Shown: positions 61,475-64,000 of the stretch, piece by piece
How the letters are laid out: the number at the start of each line of letters is the position of its first letter
How positions within the stretch are numbered: the stretch's first letter is position 1
NCBI GenBank assembly: GCA_934718275.1
Contig: CAKUZD010000005.1
Span: 62,001 to 126,000 of the forward strand
Length of the DNA stretch: 64,000 bases
Source of the DNA: an uncultured Candidatus Melainabacteria bacterium
GTDB taxonomy: Bacteria > Cyanobacteriota > Vampirovibrionia > Gastranaerophilales > Gastranaerophilaceae
Reading direction: 5' to 3'
Notes under the pieces: generated by a model
The model's input: only the letters and a program-made list of their open reading frames with translations
What the model was told of the DNA's origin: nothing
Database searches by the model: none
Translations under genes and position numbers: made by a program

Positions 61475-62197
61475 ATGTTTTTAGAAAAAGTAGAGAAACT
61501 ACAAATTGTATGTTTAGCTGTTATTATGGCTTTGGGGATGGTAATAGCAGTCAAAACGGCAACAAGAACTTTATCTGATGATAAAATTACCGTAACAGGT
61601 TCTGCATACAAGACGGTTAAATCCGATTCCGCGAGAATGGAGTTTGAAATTACAGAAAGAAGTGCTAATAAACAAATTGCATATAGTGCAGTAAAAAATA
61701 AATTACCTGTTGTGAAAAAGTATTTAGAAGAAAATGGTATTACAGATATAGATGTAAGTGCTTCAAATGGCTATTATTCATATAAGTATTTGCCAAATGG
61801 GACAGTGACAAATGAAGTCGCATATTATAATCTTTCTCAACCAATTACAATTAAATCAAATGATGTTCAGAAAATAAAATTTATTTCTTCTAATATTCAA
61901 AGTCTTTTAGATAAAGGGATTGATATAAATGTTAATAATACGGAATATTTTTATTCCGGACTTGCTGACTTGAAAGTTGATTTGTTAAAAGATGCAACTA
62001 AAGATGCCAAAGAAAGGGCTACCGGCATGTTAAAAGCAACTCATAATCGTGTAGGGAAAATTCAGTCTGTAAATATGGGAGTATTTCAAATTACTCCGGT
62101 AGACTCTACGAATGTTTCTGATATGGGGATAAATGATACTTCCACTATTGATAAAAAGGTTACTGCTGTTGCAAATGTTGTATTCCGTATAAAGTAA
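61475..62197 (+). CDS. SIMPL (DUF541) domain protein
   Basis: 240 residues. N-terminal membrane anchor or signal (about 10-30, LQIVCLAVIMALGMVIAVKT), then a SIMPL domain: KITVTGSAYKTVKSDSARME, and the C-terminal DAKERATGMLKATHNRVGKI segment typical of the family. SIMPL proteins are periplasmic or membrane-bound and linked to oxidative stress in E. coli (YggE), without a known reaction. ATG 61475 has AAGGAGATG; GTG 61469 lies within that RBS. The stop is 8 bp before the next gene. Confidence 0.9.
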   Translation: MFLEKVEKLQIVCLAVIMALGMVIAVKTATRTLSDDKITVTGSAYKTVKSDSARMEFEITERSANKQIAYSAVKNKLPVVKKYLEENGITDIDVSASNGYYSYKYLPNGTVTNEVAYYNLSQPITIKSNDVQKIKFISSNIQSLLDKGIDINVNNTEYFYSGLADLKVDLLKDATKDAKERATGMLKATHNRVGKIQSVNMGVFQITPVDSTNVSDMGINDTSTIDKKVTAVANVVFRIK

Positions 62198-62205
62198 GGT
62201 ATTAT

Positions 62206-62478
62206 ATGAAGATATTATTATTGTTTCTATTATTGTTGTTTTCAAGTCCTGTTTTGGCATATCCATCCGCTGCAGATATTATAATGGTTCATGATATGGA
62301 AATGATTAATCAACAACGTTTTAGAATGGAAGAAATTAATGATTATAATGATGTTCAAACAGAAAAAGAACGCTACAAGAAAAGAACAACTCCATCTGAA
62401 CCTTTGATTAATAGGTTATTTAATCAAAAAAAGTTTGTAGAAGAAGATGGGAAAATTAAAATAGAGAGTCGGAATTAA
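62206..62478 (+). CDS. Small exported protein of unknown function
   Basis: 90 residues. Signal peptide MKILLLFLLLLFSSPVLA, cleaved before YPSAAD. The rest is charged and helical (MVHDMEMINQQRFRMEEIND; EKERYKKRTTPSEP). Starts 8 bp after the SIMPL gene, likely co-transcribed; periplasmic location expected. RBS is weak (AAGGTATTAT). Confidence 0.72.
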   Translation: MKILLLFLLLLFSSPVLAYPSAADIIMVHDMEMINQQRFRMEEINDYNDVQTEKERYKKRTTPSEPLINRLFNQKKFVEEDGKIKIESRN

Positions 62479-62483
62479 ACTAA

Positions 62484-63338
62484 TTAGTGCCCTAGAATTA
62501 GAATTGTTACGGAACCAATAATGATTATTAATGAGCCCAAAAGTTTTTTTAATAAATTTTTTTCATTAAACAGTTTGTAACCTAAAATTACATTTAGAAT
62601 TATTGACAATTGGAAAAGTGATAATGCATAGCCGACATTCATATATTTGAATGTATAAGCTGTTGTAAATGTCATTGTTCCAAAACAAATGGCGGTTAAA
62701 ATATACATTGTTGAATTGGTTTTATTTGGAATATGAAGTTTTTGAGGGCTTAAAATTTTCATAATAATGTAAGAAAATATTGCCCCCAAAAAACTGGAAA
62801 TAATAAAAGAACAAACTATTGAGCTTAAAATAATGACTTTTTTTATAAAAACAGCTTCAATAGCGGTAAAGATAAGTGCATAAATTCTGTATTGTATGTC
62901 TTTTTTTAGTAATGCTTTTGGACTCTCTAAAACAAAATATGAACCCAAAATGATTAAGAAAACCCCGATTATTCCATATAAATTAGGTAATTCATGAAGT
63001 ATAATTATTCCGAATAACATGCCAATTATTGCCTTATATGAATTAATTGGTCCCAATACGGAAAGTTCGCCATTTTGCAAAGCTAGTGCCATAAAACAAT
63101 TTCCGATAGCTCCTGTTATACCTCCGGCAATAGCGAATAACCAAAAATGGGGTGTAAGTTGATTTGGATTAACGATAAAAAGTAATGGTATTGAGATTAA
63201 ACTCATAAGAATATAGTTTAGGCAATTGATATTTGCAGGATGTTCAAAATTTCCGGCAAGTTTTTTTTGAAAAACGTTACTTAATGAATTAGAAAATATT
63301 CTAAATATAATAGCTGTAAAATTCAACAAAATTTGCAT
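62484..63338 (-). CDS. EamA/DMT-family transporter
   Basis: 284 residues, ten TM helices in two EamA repeats. Seen: QNGELSVLGPINSYKAIIGM with GIIILHELPNLYGIIGVFLI at the end of the first half, and the equivalent LFQLSIILNVILGYKLFNEK in the second. Metabolite exporter or importer; substrate unknown. Its stop is 5 bp from the convergent gene's stop. Start ATG 63338 has no Shine-Dalgarno; TTTAAT ends 6 nt upstream. Confidence 0.88.
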   Translation of the reverse strand: MQILLNFTAIIFRIFSNSLSNVFQKKLAGNFEHPANINCLNYILMSLISIPLLFIVNPNQLTPHFWLFAIAGGITGAIGNCFMALALQNGELSVLGPINSYKAIIGMLFGIIILHELPNLYGIIGVFLIILGSYFVLESPKALLKKDIQYRIYALIFTAIEAVFIKKVIILSSIVCSFIISSFLGAIFSYIIMKILSPQKLHIPNKTNSTMYILTAICFGTMTFTTAYTFKYMNVGYALSLFQLSIILNVILGYKLFNEKNLLKKLLGSLIIIIGSVTILILGH

Positions 63339-63544
63339 AATTGAATTAAATCATAAACATGTTAATAAATGTTAAATAAATAATGAAGTGTAAATATTAC
63401 AATTGTAATATGATTTATTTTATTAAAATAGAGTAATAAACCAAAAAAGAGTATTATTTAAAAAATAAATATATAAGAATTAGCAAAATCTTAAAATTAT
63501 TTTGGAATGATATTTTGAGTTAAAAAAAATTCCCCCAAAAGTTA

Positions 63545-63573
63545 TTGACAAAGTACTACGCTTGTAGTATTAA
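63545..63573 (+). promoter_or_regulatory. Promoter with a palindromic operator in the spacer
   Basis: TTGACA (63545-63550), 17 bp, TATTAA (63568-63573). The spacer and first base pair of the -10 contain TACTAC GCTT GTAGTA (63554-63569), a perfect 6-bp dyad. Its right half TGTAGTA matches operator half-sites of BlaI/MecI-type repressors. Confidence 0.6.
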
Positions 63574-63599
63574 AATATTAAGGCAAGGAGGAATATAAA

Positions 63600-64000
63600 T
63601 TGAGAGTATCCGCAATCGCAAATTATTATCGTAATAACAACACTTATTCAAACAGTAAAAAGGAAAATATCCCACAAACTACAATGCCACAAAGTTTGCC
63701 GAATAGAACTTATACGACTTCTGTTTATGGTATGAAGCAGGCATCTGCTGTTAATTTTACCGGAGTTCAATTTCCTCCGATTTCATTGGGTAAGAAAATT
63801 CCTTTAGATGACAGACTTGCAGATATATTTAGTATATCTACAGCAGGGGATATGATTGTAGCAGGTAAAGATTTAGATACTGTACAAAAAGTTTTAAAAA
63901 GTTCAATGAAAGATTTTAGTCATGTGATAAAAAGATTATTTTTTGTTGCGGAAGAAGGTTTAGATGATCTTGCAGTTTTTACAAGAACACCAAGTGAATC
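63600..64000 (+). CDS. Protein of unknown function, cut by right window edge
   Basis: TTG start at 63600 with a strong Shine-Dalgarno (AAGGAGGAATATAAA). The open frame runs to the window end, so at least 133 residues. Residues 1-50 are Asn/Thr/Ser-rich and disordered, followed by SAVNFTGVQFPPISLG, then a folded part (DRLADIFSISTAGDMIVAG; KVLKSSMKDFSHVIKRLFFV). The disordered start and FTG-type motif resemble the protein at 55717. Function unknown. Promoter with operator-like palindrome just upstream. Confidence 0.75.
   Translation, partial: MRVSAIANYYRNNNTYSNSKKENIPQTTMPQSLPNRTYTTSVYGMKQASAVNFTGVQFPPISLGKKIPLDDRLADIFSISTAGDMIVAGKDLDTVQKVLKSSMKDFSHVIKRLFFVAEEGLDDLAVFTRTPSE

Overview
The window is AT-rich bacterial chromosome and most resembles the non-photosynthetic cyanobacterial sister class Vampirovibrionia (Melainabacteria), order Gastranaerophilales, from animal gut. 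That placement is an inference. It rests on dispersed prepilin-like genes that all carry the FTLAEVLITLGIIGVVAA N-terminus, low GC, many lineage-restricted proteins with disordered N-termini, and an envelope with Gram-negative features (TolC-like and MlaD-like proteins). No photosynthesis gene, rRNA, insertion sequence, CRISPR array or prophage structure was seen. Four tRNA genes are present: Pro-CGG, Lys-CTT, a CAT tRNA (Met or Ile2) and Ser-GGA.

Layout. 1-28.7 kb is a housekeeping and envelope region: lysS, pilT, recF, yraN-like, queF, an SDF-family symporter, a ClC antiporter, maf, malQ, a TPR/beta-propeller lipoprotein-like or secreted protein, an orphan sugar-type ABC permease, a YegQ/TrhP-type U32 protein, yqeG, and a heavy-metal permease plus TolC-like pair. 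Four prepilin-like genes lie here (one cut by the left edge). Four intergenic blocks (about 0.42-1.03, 6.57-6.92, 15.4-16.3 and 18.4-19.3 kb) are built from the same mosaic of short hairpin-rich repeats, including three copies of a module of about 310-340 bp.

28.86-44.74 kb is a long surface-glycan locus, nearly all on the + strand with overlapping or abutting genes. It encodes several glycosyltransferases, two WbsX-type proteins, a WecE-type transaminase (dTDP-Fuc4N), the fdtA-fdtC-fdtB set (dTDP-Fuc3NAc), a WbqC / NAD-epimerase / ATP-grasp / metallophosphoesterase cassette and two DUF1796 papain-like proteins. A divergent XRE-repressor/Cro-like pair sits in the middle. RmlA and RmlB, which would supply the dTDP-4-keto-6-deoxyglucose precursor, are not in the window, so the sugar pathways are incomplete here.

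44.8-64 kb returns to mixed genes: a sugar-1-phosphate nucleotidylyltransferase, a secreted GH13 protein, ogt, aroA, tcdA, an acyltransferase-3 protein, an orphan MlaD/MCE protein, a SIMPL protein, a DMT exporter, two paralogous PAS histidine kinases (the second with degenerate ATP-binding boxes), and several lineage-restricted proteins.

The most notable observations are these. (i) A prepilin-like gene with a good promoter and RBS whose start codon is separated from the pilin frame by a G10 tract; one extra G restores a 289-codon gene, as expected of a phase switch (or a sequencing error). (ii) About a dozen genes have a -10 hexamer only 6-8 nt before the start codon and no Shine-Dalgarno, predicting leaderless mRNAs. 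(iii) An intergenic repeat is embedded in the coding sequence of that same pilin. (iv) A tandem 105-bp array next to tRNA-Pro is built from pieces of the tRNA 5' half interrupted by a hairpin.
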